Source of the DNA: Fagopyrum homotropicum
Taxonomy: Eukaryota; Streptophyta; Magnoliopsida; Caryophyllales; Polygonaceae
DNA length: 64,000 bases
Assembly: GCA_033239125.1 (NCBI GenBank)
Contig: BSWB01000003.1
Location: 37,277,001 to 37,341,000 of the forward strand
Reading direction: 5' to 3'
Below are positions 1 through 11,637 of the stretch, in pieces. The translations under genes were made by a program, and so were the position numbers. A model generated the notes under the pieces. That model did not search any database, was not told the DNA's origin, and worked only from the letters and a program-made list of their open reading frames with translations. Every line of letters begins with the position of its first letter. Positions within the stretch are counted from its first letter, which is position 1.

Positions 1-269
1 GACATTCCGCGTTTGAGGGTCAACAAAGGACAAAGGTGGATAATCTAGATACATAGAATCTATTTTTATTTTATTTTTCTAATAAACACGTGCACTTCTG
101 TGGGTCCAACATCACCTTTCTCTCACCTCACAAGTCATCAAAACAAGTGATGGATCCATTTTACTGTCCCGTAACTAACCTACCAATCATCCCATACTTG
201 AATGCCCTACCCAACCAACTATTTTACGCCTTTCACATATCTACTAGCTAGTTACTAGGCCAACATATG

Positions 270-436
270 TACCCGCGAAAATCTATATTTTTTATCACAA
301 AATCTATATTTTTTATCACAACTACGCACTTTGGAAATTTTACCGACTATTCATCTCATATGTAGTTGGTTTTCACACAACTACGCATACGAAGTGCATA
401 ATTATAGTGAAAAATATAGATTTTTGCCGGTGGAAC
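270..436. mobile_element. MITE-like inverted-repeat element
   Basis: The left end (about 273-320) and the right end (about 405-433) are inverted copies of one sequence, with core AAAATCTATATTTTT next to a Cs/Gs terminus. The left end carries a short tandem duplication of this core. The size (about 165 bp), AT richness and terminal inverted repeats fit a small non-autonomous DNA transposon. No clear target duplication was found, so the superfamily is unassigned. Confidence 0.4.
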
Positions 437-988
437 ACAGTTACTACTATTAGCAATAAACTTGCAGGTAAACTGTAAAGTAGCTTACCTACTACTAGCA
501 AACAGTGTTGAGGAATTCAGCCCTGCACTCCTGCAGCAATGTAAGTGAAAACATCCAACACAAAACCAGGCTAGAGATCAAGATGTTATTATATACTGAA
601 AACCCTATTTCCCCTTACATATGATAGAGATGATAATTGAATGTATAATCTCTGTCAACATATGGGTATGGCAATATACACATTTGGAGGATGCAAGATG
701 AGCAGTATGAGGATTCAAAATCAGATATTGACCAAACAGTCAATTGGTTCCCTATAAGGACTCTCCCTTGCAAAACAACAAGGGGAGATTTTATAGTATA
801 AGCAAATCCTTATATGGTACCTGGCCAAATATGTCACTATCAACCTTTCTCTCTATCAACTTCAAACTTCAAAGAGATCGTTTAGATTTCGGTCAAAAAC
901 AATTCCATGTCTATGCTATATCAACACGAAATCACAGCTCTAGAAATGGTGAAGCCGTTACAATGGAGGACCACCACTTCAGGCCGAT

Positions 989-3691
989 TTATCTGCGTGC
1001 GTTCCCCCACTTTCGATTAGGGTTACTGCCAAATCTGTTGTTTGGATTCCTGTTACCCACACCTTGCCTCGGTAGATCATGCAGCTCCATCACTTGTATT
1101 GTTCTCTGCTTCTTCGCTGTTTACCACCCAAGAAAAAAAATATATTACTCATTACCATTGCAATGCCATTACTATATCCGCGGTTAAATATGCCATTCGC
1201 GGGAGGAGACACCAAAAGAATCATAAAACAGATGAAAGGTCTAAAGGAAAGTGATGTATATACCATTCTCAGCTTCTCGGTATCTCTCTTGAAGCCTTCT
1301 TTTTGCAGCTTCGAATCTGGCTACGGCAGGGTCTTCACCTGAAGACCTTATTTTCTACACACACAACATAGTTGATGATCAATATACAGCTCAAACTCAT
1401 CATCTTGCAGATAGATGTTGGAGATAATACCATTTACCTCCGGTTGAATGGCTGACCTCCTTGGCATATCGGGTCTATCAGATTTCTTTTGGAGGTTTTG
1501 TGCTGGGTTCACACCATCAGGTTTGACAGGTCTACTTGGCCTCGATGCCGGGTTCAAAGGCTTGTTACTCGGCTTTGGAACAGATTCTTGTTTCTTCGCT
1601 TGGTCAACCTTGTCTTCCTTGCGCAGCACGACTTCCTGTTTAGGAGGGGGCCTTCTTCCACCCTCCTGAGGTTTGTTAAATTCCCCACTATTACGAGGAT
1701 CTGGAAGAACATCATTTCCCGATCAAAATCATGAATTCCAAAAGTGGGGAATCTAAGATAAGAACCAAAAAGAAAAGCTATTTATTGAAATTAAAATCAT
1801 TATAAATAGGTAAATCTACTCACTTCCGTCATCATCCATGCCATCAAAGAACTATACGTTATTTCATTGAAGAACCCCACCACATGAAATAGAAAAGTTA
1901 AGTTAGTCCTGGTGAATAAGAAACAGTATAAACATGCCTACTTCCACAAGATGGATCCATAAGATTAATATACCTGAGCAAAATCAATATTTTGTGGAGT
2001 GAAAAAAGCACAGTCTTCCAACGGAGGAGAAGGAAGACCTCCTTCTTCCTCTTCTTTTTCTTCTTCTTTTTCTTCGTCTTCAACAACAGATGGATTGATA
2101 GAGTCAGGTGTAGCTTCTCCCCGAACTATCACGAATAATTGTTTTGCAATAAAAGTTAAGTATCATATTTGAAGAAGATCAGAAATACAAACTTCTATTG
2201 ACAACAGAAACTGAAAATACTTATCAACAACCTGCAGAGCCTTTTCCATGCAGAGTTTCCATATACTCGTCAACGCTTGTCTTCCATTCACTATCATCAA
2301 GAAAACACACAAAAAAATAAGTTCCACTGGTAAAGAATGTATCAAGGTGCATCCAACACTCTCAACCAAACTCAATTATCATAGTTTGAGTTGCAACATT
2401 CATCGTCGAATTTTCACATAAAGTACAATAGTCATAAAGGAAGCAGACTCTTATCATCTAAATTTTGCCGAGCAACTAAAATGCATATAGATAACAGATA
2501 ATCAACCACCATACATGGAAGATATTTATTATCACCGCGAAAAATGCAAAAGATTCAGATTTCCGTTAGTCATGAAAAGGAACAACCATGCAATCATCAT
2601 TAACGGTTTCTTGGAATCGATGACATGATACATTGATATCCTATTAAACCCACAAAACAGCACGAAGATCAGCTTCAGCTACCATATTTAGAAGCTTAGT
2701 GATTATGTTAGTCATGCCAAATACTTATTGAAAAATTATTGCAGAAACATTGAAAATTATACACAGCCAAGAAAACAAATTCAATACCCAATCAGTTCAC
2801 GAGCAAGATGGCGAATCTTCTTATCGCCATGTCTCCTAAAGCCATTCACAGTCTTGCCAATCTCTGTTGTCTGAACATAAACCATTTGCAACATTAAGAA
2901 GCTCAATCCAGTTTCTTCTAGCAATGTGAAAAGCAAACATTTGATCCTTGAAAATGACTTTTAAAAAACAAACCTTCAAGATCGAAACAGGCAGTCGCAT
3001 TAGCTGCAGCCTCCGCAACGATTCAAATAGCACAGAATCAGACTGTCACGTGAAACAAGAAAACCATAATCAGAACAAAGCAAAGTATCTTGAACAATAC
3101 CAAGCTTCTTCATGACTTTCAACACAATTCCAACCCTAAACTAACAACCTTGTTCAGCTCAACTTCATCCAATCATCGATCAAATTATACATGCAAACAA
3201 AGTGTTACAAACAAACACAAGGGAGAGAGAATAAGAGAGAGTAAAACCTCATCTTCAAAGTTTTTCAAAACCTCCTTGATCCTCAAAACCTCCTCCAAAT
3301 TCAAGCCCTCTTCTTCAAGCTCATCAGTCAGAGCCTCAGCTTCCCCATAGCTGTAGTTACTCACCTGATTCAAATGAACCTCAGTATGATCATCCCTCCC
3401 ACTATTAGCCTTGCTCTCTTTGCTACCACCGGGTGCTGCAAACTCAACCCTAGCTCCTCTACCGCTCTCACCGGATTCAGGCAGGGATAACCCGACAGTG
3501 TTGCACCCAACGCAGTGAGCTAACCGAGTTGAGAAGAGCAACTCCGCGATTCGATCTCTTTTCATTTTGAACTCCTTGGCACAATCGGAAGCAGCCACCA
3601 TTATCCCTTTCTCGATTATTTGAAAAATATCGGCGTTAGCCGTCCTAAAATACTCTCTCCATTGGTTGATCCCCTCCAATTGGATCGACAT
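989..3691 (-). CDS. MED26B: Mediator subunit 26b-like protein, nine exons (438 aa)
   Basis: This is a spliced gene. Exons in transcript order: 3691-3248, 3042-2974, 2870-2788, 2290-2232, 2125-1974, 1851-1824, 1700-1438, 1354-1264, 1116-989. They sum to 1,317 nt, every intron is GT-AG, and the phases agree. The ATG at 3691-3689 begins MSIQLEG and the stop TAA is at 991-989. The N-terminus (about 1-60) and the TFIIS N-terminal (LW) domain (about 130-215, from exon 1 into exon 4) resemble plant MED26b. An acidic Glu-rich stretch (about 230-247), FFDGMDDDGNPR (about 270-281) and a basic tail with RTIQVMELHDL (about 400) follow. Family knowledge: MED26 is a nuclear Mediator subunit whose LW domain contacts elongation factors. 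Arabidopsis MED26b is, from memory, of nearly the same length. Codons at splice junctions were read by eye, so single-residue errors are possible. Confidence 0.88.
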
Positions 3692-4510
3692 GTTTGGTTT
3701 ACCTACTACTCGGTTCTACCCAACCTCTTATCCTAGATCGAAGAAAAACCTAGAAACTCAAAAGGCGTATTTGGAAGTGAAACCGACGAAAACCCAGCGA
3801 TTGCGAGCAGAAACTAGGAAAGGAAAGATTGAAAGGCGATGAACACATAAAACGAGTTACATAAATCAGTTATGTCAGGGGAGCAGGATTGAACCCAAAA
3901 GGGGTATCGGGAACAGAATCAAATGGTGATTGACAAGTCTCCTTTTTGGGGAAAAAATCAGCCAATTTTCATAGAGGGGGAATTTGAATCCGGATAATAA
4001 TATTCCGCAAGGGAATGAAAGTAGGTGAAAGGGGGAATTATCTCATCAAACCATAAAAGGAAACACTAAATTGGAACTCTATCATTCTATCTCTCTCAAT
4101 GACCGACTTCAATCCATGAGAGTAATTAGTGACTAATTAGGCCTTGAACAACTAATGCAATTAAAAATCTGGGTAGGAATTAGCTGTGTTCTTGCGTTGT
4201 TGTCTGGTTTGGGCTTAGCAAAAGGTAAAGCCCACAGGAAATGGGTATGGGGTTTGGGTGAAACAGAGAAAAGAAGGGTGGATTCACAGTTGAATTGAAT
4301 CTATAAGGAAAGTTTCCCCAGTTTTGACTGAATCCTCTCTGTTGCTCCCAATTTGGTGTTCTTAGCACTGAATGCAGTAATGTATTAATTAGTTTAGTTT
4401 AATATGAACGCGTTAAAAACGGTGGAGGAAGAGATGGTCTGTTGAAATAAAAGAGGCAGAGGAGAAGGAGGAGGAGGAAGGGGAGGGGAAGGGAAGGGAA
4501 GGGGAGACTG
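3692..4510 (-). promoter_or_regulatory. 5' flank and probable promoter/leader of the MED26b-like gene
   Basis: This segment lies directly upstream of the MED26b-like start codon on the minus strand. It includes a long purine run on the + strand at 4450-4506 (pyrimidine-rich on the coding strand), as is common in plant 5' leaders and core promoters. No start site or TATA box can be fixed from the sequence alone. Confidence 0.35.
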
Positions 4511-7150
4511 GTGGGGGACACACAATTCCACAATCTACAGTCAATTTTCTTTCATCACATTAAAAACGTCAAAATTTTTCTTTATTTTTCACCATTTTTT
4601 ATTTTTCCACTAACAAAAAATAGCAACGTTTTTTTTTTTAATGTATTTTTCGACTTCATTTTCATGTTATCAAATTTCGATCTATTAATTTATTTTAATT
4701 TCGTTTGGAAAGGCTATTTACCATTATCATATGAATTTTGATGTTTTATGTGAATAAAACTTTAGATAAAAGTTGTCACAAAGCAAATAACAACTCTAAA
4801 ATTTTGAACATTTTGCCTCATTGTCAAACAGTAAAAATTTGGGTCAATTTCAGAAATTAGGCTACCCTTGGCCTTTTATTTAGGACTTGAGTTGGTGAAA
4901 AAGAAGAAGAAATGGATATGGGAAATTGGGATGAACAAGTCATCCCTTCATTTGTGTATAAAAGTGGAGAGATGAATATTTGATCTTGTTCTGTAACACA
5001 AGAATGATTTTTGGGTTCGTTACGTGGTTAAGGCGTTTTTATGGATCATATAAGACTATAATACCATTTTCGTTTTTATAACATAATTTAAAGCAAGTTC
5101 ACGTGTAAAATATGGCTTGTTTTTATTACAAACTTACTCAAATAAGCGCATGACATTGTCCATGTCATCGTCCTCCGATGATACATCGACAATATTCTTT
5201 TTTGAAAAACAATCAAAAAACAGGTTTGTATAAAATCGTTATCACATACTCCACACTCTACGATTAATCAACCTAGAGATATTATCAATTCTTCATATAA
5301 TATCCAGAATTTAACTCGTATAACCTCCGATGATACATCGGCAATATTCTTGTTTGGACTCACCTAAGGTAGGGGAATAGCCACCCAAAATCTCTTCAAG
5401 AAAAATCAGCTCCGACAAAGCTCTAAGGGCAGTTTGACAAAGTGACCATATCATATCAAAGAACTTTACGAGATGAATCTCATTTGAGGGTTAAAATTGC
5501 GTTTGGAGTAAAAGAAAGGCTTCACACAAACCCAAACAAAAGGTAAAATAAAGAGAAGAGTAAAACACGAGAAAGTTTATTAGGCACCTTGAACGAAGTC
5601 AAAACTCATATGCAAATGCATCAACGGGCTGGAAAAGAAGAGGGGGACAAACCATCTGACAAAAAATGAGAAAAGAGGGTCACGTGAACATCACACACCA
5701 CCTCAGGGAATAAAACTAGAGTGCTCTTGTCTCATTTTATAGAACTCCACGCGCCGCTAGGGGCTCACACACGGCATTGTTGTCTTTGGATCAAATGAGG
5801 TGACATATCAATTTATATCGGTGGTGTCAGATAGAGGTGACAGACGAAGCCAAAAAGTGGTTGGCTTCGTGGATCCGGAAATGAAGGAGAGAAAGGAATG
5901 AAATATGTGGCTTATTGGGTATTTAAAGGATGATTTTGAAACATGGAGATTTACCCTAACTCGGGACATAGGGCATTGGTTGTGTTTTTGCTAGTCAAAA
6001 TATAATGTGTAGGAAGTGCGTAAGCATTTTAAAGTCAACAATACAAATACTTTTTGACATAAAAATAATTAGAAAAAGATAATATTTTATAAAATAAAAT
6101 AAAATAATTGAATTGGCGATTCTAAAATGTTTCATGCCGAATTTCCTGAAAAGTGAGTTTGTCTCTCAACCAAAATAATATGCGTTGTAAAAATTAAAAC
6201 TAAACAATGTGACTTAAGTTCTCATAAGTTAAGTTCTAAAATGGAAGGATGGCGTCTAATAATAAAATTTATACATTTTCTAATTTCCGTTAAATAAATG
6301 CAATGATAAAAATACTGATCATAGGATTACTAAAGCTGAAAACTTTGAAGAAAAATAGAGATTACAAGTTTTAAGATTTTTACATAGATTTTCTTACGGT
6401 TGTAAAAGTCATAGTTCACATATATCGGTTGAAAAAAGTCGTAGTTCACGTCGCAAATGCAATTTACATATGAGTTTCGACTAATTATAATTGTTCCCCT
6501 TATGTGAAAAGACTTTGTCACCTTATTACTGGTTAAATCTCTTTATTCTTGGGAATATAAATTTTCTTTCTTACTTTTTTTTACCAAGGGTCAATTATAA
6601 TTAGTTGTAGGTATTTAGGTTGTAAATGGTCGTGAAGAAAAGTTTATATGTTCACAAAGTTTTCATTGACATTTATCAATTAAATATTATTTTAAATGAA
6701 TCAACAAATCTAACTTTTTCAATAGGGTGAGATGGCGGATCTTTCACTAGAGTTTGAAACTTTAGAGCTATATAGCATTCCAGAGTTGTTGCTTGTTTCT
6801 TGTTGCTTTGTGTATTTTTGCCACAAGCACATGTTCGTGCACCCGGAACGTAAAATTGTGCATTTTCTCGTGAACACGATATACTGAAAACGTCTTTAAA
6901 TTTTAAGATTCAATATTCCTCGGAGGAGGTTTTCACATCTTATTATAAGAATTGTGTTTATCGTATATCTTTTTTTACCTGTATATATGGAGTAATCATT
7001 AATACATATTGTAAAGATAAGTGATAGGTAAAAGAATGTTGTGGTGAGCCGGTGACGATAAGGACGGAGGAAAAGATGATATAGAACAAGGACCAATATA
7101 TCTTATTGTCATACAATGGCAAGCTTGGGTAATATAAGGAAACTACGTCA
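4511..7150. other. AT-rich intergenic DNA, no gene seen
   Basis: No supported coding region. The only structure noticed is a diverged direct repeat of about 27 bp beginning CTCCGATGATACATCG at about 5172 and again at about 5328. It may be the remnant of a small insertion or local duplication. Confidence 0.5.
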
Positions 7151-7157
7151 AATTTAC

Positions 7158-7220
7158 ACAAGAAACTCATCTTATATTACATTGCATTATATGATATGCA
7201 ATGTAAGATGAGTTTCTTGC
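7158..7220. repeat. Short near-perfect inverted repeat (hairpin)
   Basis: Arms of about 24-29 nt. The left arm (7159-7187) and right arm (7196-7219) are reverse complements except for a 5-nt bulge in the left arm. A loop of about 8 nt separates them. It could be a MITE remnant, a small hairpin RNA locus or filler DNA. Nothing in the sequence decides. Confidence 0.6.
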
Positions 7221-7223
7221 ATG

Positions 7224-9600
7224 ATAATAACACTTATGATTTTATGAAATTATCAAGGGAGAATGATGTTTGAAAATAAAAAATACATTTTTCATTTTTT
7301 ATTTATGAACTATCAAGAAGTTTGCAAGATAAAAGTCATTCATTATATCACAAGCTAAACACTAATAAAAAACGATTCATTTTATATAAATAATATTTTT
7401 AATGGACAATTTTATTCAAAAAAAATACATTTGTTTTTTGAAGAATTGAACTGATAGGTCGAATATTTGCCTAATATTTTTCATATAATTTCTATAATAA
7501 CAACAATGTAAGAAAATCAATAAAAGGAAGATACATCTGAATATAATTAAAATGATCAAACCAAAACAAGAATGAATCGTAGAAAAAAAACTTACCATAA
7601 TTAGAAAGATATTTCATTTATCTCCATCGCTACATTGTTTGATCAACATCATGTACTCACCATTACTACACTACCATCTTATTCATTATATCATTAAATT
7701 ACAAAATCCAAAGTCAACTATCATACAAGGAAAAAAATCAAATCTTATCGGAAAATAATTATTGTAGTTTAAAATTTTTTATAAAAAAATAAAATTATTA
7801 ATTAAAAGAATGGATTATTCCTAATAATATGTTATTTTTATATTTATGGTGTACTAGTATTATATACTTTTTTAAAAACATTGTATTACCTAAGTACTGT
7901 TTCTAAGATATTTATTGTATCAAATTTCTACAATCTTACTTTTTGATATACGTTACAAGTCTCATTTGGGTTGGCATATGGGTCAAATAGGTCTCTATAC
8001 ATTTTTGCTAAAATCATGATTTGTATTCGATGTTATAGGTGGATTAAATTTGGTAAATAGGTTTACAGCGTTGACTTACAAGTTGCCGTTTTATTACTTC
8101 AATCTAAGAACGACGATGTTGTAGTTGGGTTAAATTTTTGAATGTTCATTCGGATTAGTGGGAGTATGATTTCGATGAAATACAACGTTCGGAACTAACG
8201 TAACTCAATGAAAATAACGATCTAAACTACATGGAAAATAACTCAGGTCACTAGAAGAAGTATATTAGTGCACTTACCGTATGGACGATAATCCGCCCGT
8301 AAATTTTGGAGAGGTGGAGAACTTAAATTTTTATCGCATGCGTTTTTTCAACCTCCCTTAAAAACATATTACATCTTGTATCTAAAGAATATCCAACAAC
8401 AACATGCATAGAATGAATAGCGCATCCGGATCCTAAGAAACAACAAACATTTGAGTAAGCACGAGAAGATGTTCGATAAGACCCTTACCAAGAGTTAGGT
8501 GCTTGCAGTCCCTCTTACTATTGATGCGAAGAGAATTAATCTGAAAGAAAATTCACGCTCGTGAAAGTTCGGCATATATGCATGCTTACTTTCTTAATAG
8601 ACTTTTGTCAAACTTCAATTAGGGCAAAGCCAAAAAGGACATACCCAAATAATTGTTTCGATGATGTTGGATTTCGTACTACGGAATGAATCAAGGAACT
8701 AATTACGTATGTTTCCATTTTTAATAGCAATTCTCACTAAAGCAATTGCACTAGCTTCGATACCCATTAATTTAATTAGCACATTCTAACGTATCTACTT
8801 CTAAATGAAAAAATGTAACTGACGACATGAGAGGAGACGTACATAACTTCCCGCCTTAGTTATCAACTGGTACTTGAAATAAGCATTTCTTAAACTTCTT
8901 TTTTTTTCCTTTTATTCTCTTTCCATATAGAAATTGAAACCGATTATTTTTATGAAAAAATGAAGGCTAAAAATACAAATATTCCTCCAAATTTGGATTG
9001 TTTTTTTTTTCGCATTTTTTTATTAAAGTGAAAGATTGTCTTCTCCTTTCAATGGTCACGGTGCACTTGAACAATGTACCTAACAAAGTCTTGACCCCTA
9101 GCCAATTTTTTTGTCAACTCCCACTTTGTTCTACCAAAAAATCACATTTTTGTCGAATTTAGTGTCTAACATATCAGTCTTGATCCCTTGTAACGAATAA
9201 GTTATCTTTATCTCTTCCTTTCCACTTTATTTCCATATATTCGAGAAAATCCACCGATTCCTCGACATCATCTCAAAGTGCATTAGTATTTTTACAATTT
9301 AATTCACATAAGTTTCATTCTATTCATCATTAAAACGTTATTGTATTTTCCGAGGTCTCACCAAGAACTAGTTCTTTCTATCTAAAAATGTTTGTATGCT
9401 CGTACATGTCGAGACTTTCCGCCTTACCCAACAAAATAGGAGATTCCACAAACGCAAAGTTTAACTATTGCATTTTTGTTCCGTTGTTGGTCATAGATAG
9501 AAAAAAACCGTTAGATAGTTAAAGAGTAGGTGAGTAATTGAGTCCTCACTTACCTAACCAATTTCGATAACCTAGCAGGACTTTTTTTTAAGGTAACATC
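7224..9600. other. AT-rich intergenic DNA, nothing recognised
   Basis: Reading both strands I see no supported exon, RNA gene or element terminus here. Short open frames are spurious and lack protein-like composition. Confidence 0.5.
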
Positions 9601-9609
9601 CCCGAAGTG

Positions 9610-9955
9610 AACTATCATGCATTGTAGCGACATCTAGTTTTTTCAACTTCAACATAATGTAGTAGCATTGAAGTTCACACCAAGTTTAGACGAAATTTAT
9701 GGAAAAAATACTGAAAAATTAAGTTGTTCGCCGCCAAAATGCGTCAAAATTATTATTCCATTTCCACTATAATTATCAATCAGGATTGCTAATGACACGT
9801 AAATAATAACAAAAATAATAACTTCAACGCATTTTGTCGACGCACAGCTACTTTTTTAATAGTTTTCCTTACAATTTCGTCTGAACTTTGATATTGCTGC
9901 AATGTGTTGAAGTTGAAAATTTTGGGTGTTCCTACAATGCATGAGGCGTGTTATT
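9610..9955. mobile_element. Foldback / long-TIR DNA element
   Basis: Two imperfect inverted arms of about 130-150 bp flank a short AT-rich centre. The left arm (about 9622-9760) starts at CATGCATTGTAG and contains TTTTCAACTTCAACA, AGACGAAATT and CAAAATGCGT. The same blocks recur in reverse complement, in mirrored order, in the right arm (about 9820-9945). This is the structure of a non-autonomous foldback or long-TIR element. Boundaries and target duplication are uncertain. Confidence 0.6.
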
Positions 9956-10699
9956 TACACGATTTTCAATTTACTTGTTACCAAAGAAATTTGCATGATC
10001 AAGACGCCCTTTTTTAAAAAAATCGGGCGCCCACGCCTAATTTATTTTTTATTTTTAAAGCAGTGCATGATGGGTTGCTTTAATATCTTTTTTTTTACAT
10101 AAAAGGCTCCGGCGTCCAAAACCCTATTATTAAAACAAATAATTCAGAAAAAGAAATGGGCGTCGACATCTGGTGTCCGAGCTCAATGAGCGTCATCAGA
10201 ATGAGAAAATTTTATTCCCTTAATCAAGGTTGTGTATATAGCATTTTTTGTAATTATAATATCTAACGGGAGAATATTTTGTAACGACAACGCGTTCGAG
10301 TCTTTTTCCTATTACTTTCTCCAATGCCAAGAAAAACATTTGGATTTTGATCATATTTACGGGTTGTTTTATGTTTTGAAGATTCATAGTTAAGAGATAA
10401 TTTCGAGAATATATTTTAAAAATTATTTTTATTAAATATTTTTATAACAAAATCTTCACTCGTAAGGGTGGGGAATTAATAGCTACAAATTTACCTTTTC
10501 ACGATCCGAAAAAAGTAGCCTCTAAATTATATATAAATGGTGACATAAATGTGTTAATAAAACTTTGTATTTATGACACTTGAATTGATGATACATTATC
10601 AGATAAATTTAAGATTTAAAAATGTAATAATATCTTTAAAATAAATAAATTGAAAAATAAAAGTACCGAATTTAAAATTATTTATAGACGCAAACCTTT
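9956..10699. other. AT-rich spacer, nothing recognised
   Basis: No gene or complete element was identified between the foldback element and the palindrome-rich MITE. Confidence 0.45.
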
Positions 10700-10708
10700 C
10701 GGTTTATT

Positions 10709-11086
10709 GGTTCTTGCTATTCGTACCACCATATACATGCTATACATACCACATCTACGCTTACGCATGGCGTAGGCGTAGTAAAAAAAAAAAAAAAAAT
10801 TTTTTTTAGCTTACTACGCCTACGCATTGCGTAGGCGTAGTAAGTTTTCCTTCATTTTTCGAACTAAATATATGTTACGGACTACTACGCGTACGTCATG
10901 CGTAGTCGTAGCTGTACTACGACTACGCATCGCGTACGCGTAGTAGGACTACGCATCGGCCATGCGTAGTCGTAACCATTTTCCTTTATTTTTTGAACGA
11001 AATGAACTTCTTGCTACGGCTACGTATTGCGTACGCGTAGTGAAGGTACGGATAGCATGAATACGTGGGTACGAATAGCAATCTCG
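10709..11086. mobile_element. Mutator-type MITE composed of six CpG-rich palindromes
   Basis: The element is 378 bp and is flanked by a perfect 9-bp direct repeat CGGTTTATT (10700-10708 and 11087-11095), the size expected for a Mutator-like target duplication. The ends form an imperfect terminal inverted repeat of about 38 bp with core TTGCTATTCGTACC. The interior carries about six palindromic units of 25-27 bp built from TACGC/GCGTA (10755-10781, 10814-10840, 10885-10911, 10917-10943, about 10947-10972, 11014-11040). An A-run joins a T-run at 10782-10808. No coding capacity. Confidence 0.75.
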
Positions 11087-11200
11087 CGGTTTATTTGGAG
11101 TTGACGTGTGGCATGAGGAGAAGCGTTATAAGTGTATAAGTGAGATGAGAAGCGCGGTGCAGTGGAAGTCTGTTTGCAAGGTGGTGGGCCCACTCCTTTA

Positions 11201-11463
11201 GAGCATCCAACAGTTTCTCCATTTTAGAATATTTGAAGAATTTTAAAAATTTTTTGGTCCAACAGATTCTCCATTTCATTCTACAAAATGGAGAATAATG
11301 GAAAAAAGTGGGGAGTCTTCCCTAAATTTGTAGACATTCTCCAAATAAATGGAGAATTTTCCAAGTTAGGGAATCTGTTGGATTTGATAAAAATATAAAT
11401 GATAGATTTTTAGTTTTAATTCTCCATTTTGAAGAAGAGTTTGGAGAAACTGTTGGGATGCTC
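11201..11463. mobile_element. Tourist-like (PIF/Harbinger) MITE
   Basis: The element is 263 bp with termini GAGCATCC and GGATGCTC, extending inward as an inverted repeat around CAACAGTTTCTCCA. It is flanked by TTA on both sides (11198-11200 and 11464-11466), the PIF/Harbinger target duplication. A second nested inverted repeat (CAACAGATTC and its complement) lies inside. It is non-coding. Confidence 0.8.
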
Positions 11464-11620
11464 TTACTACCCTTTTGCTTCTCCTCCGCTCTCCAACCTA
11501 CTACGCTTCTACATACATGATACAAAGTAATAGTAAAATTATTTAATATACTAGACGATGTATTACAAAATTAAATAAATTAAAATACAAATTAAATTAA
11601 TAAGCAAATAACTGGTCGTC

Positions 11621-11637
11621 ATAACAAGGAAAAACAT
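11621..11637 (+). repeat. Left target-site duplication of LINE-like insertion
   Basis: ATAACAAGGAAAAACAT is repeated exactly at 14351-14367, just after a poly-A tract. The first A is ambiguous with the tail, so the duplication is 16-17 bp. Confidence 0.85.

Noticed and set aside
744..1342. Plus-strand ORFs overlapping the last exons of the MED26b-like gene
   Set aside because: They are antisense shadows of supported exons and introns.
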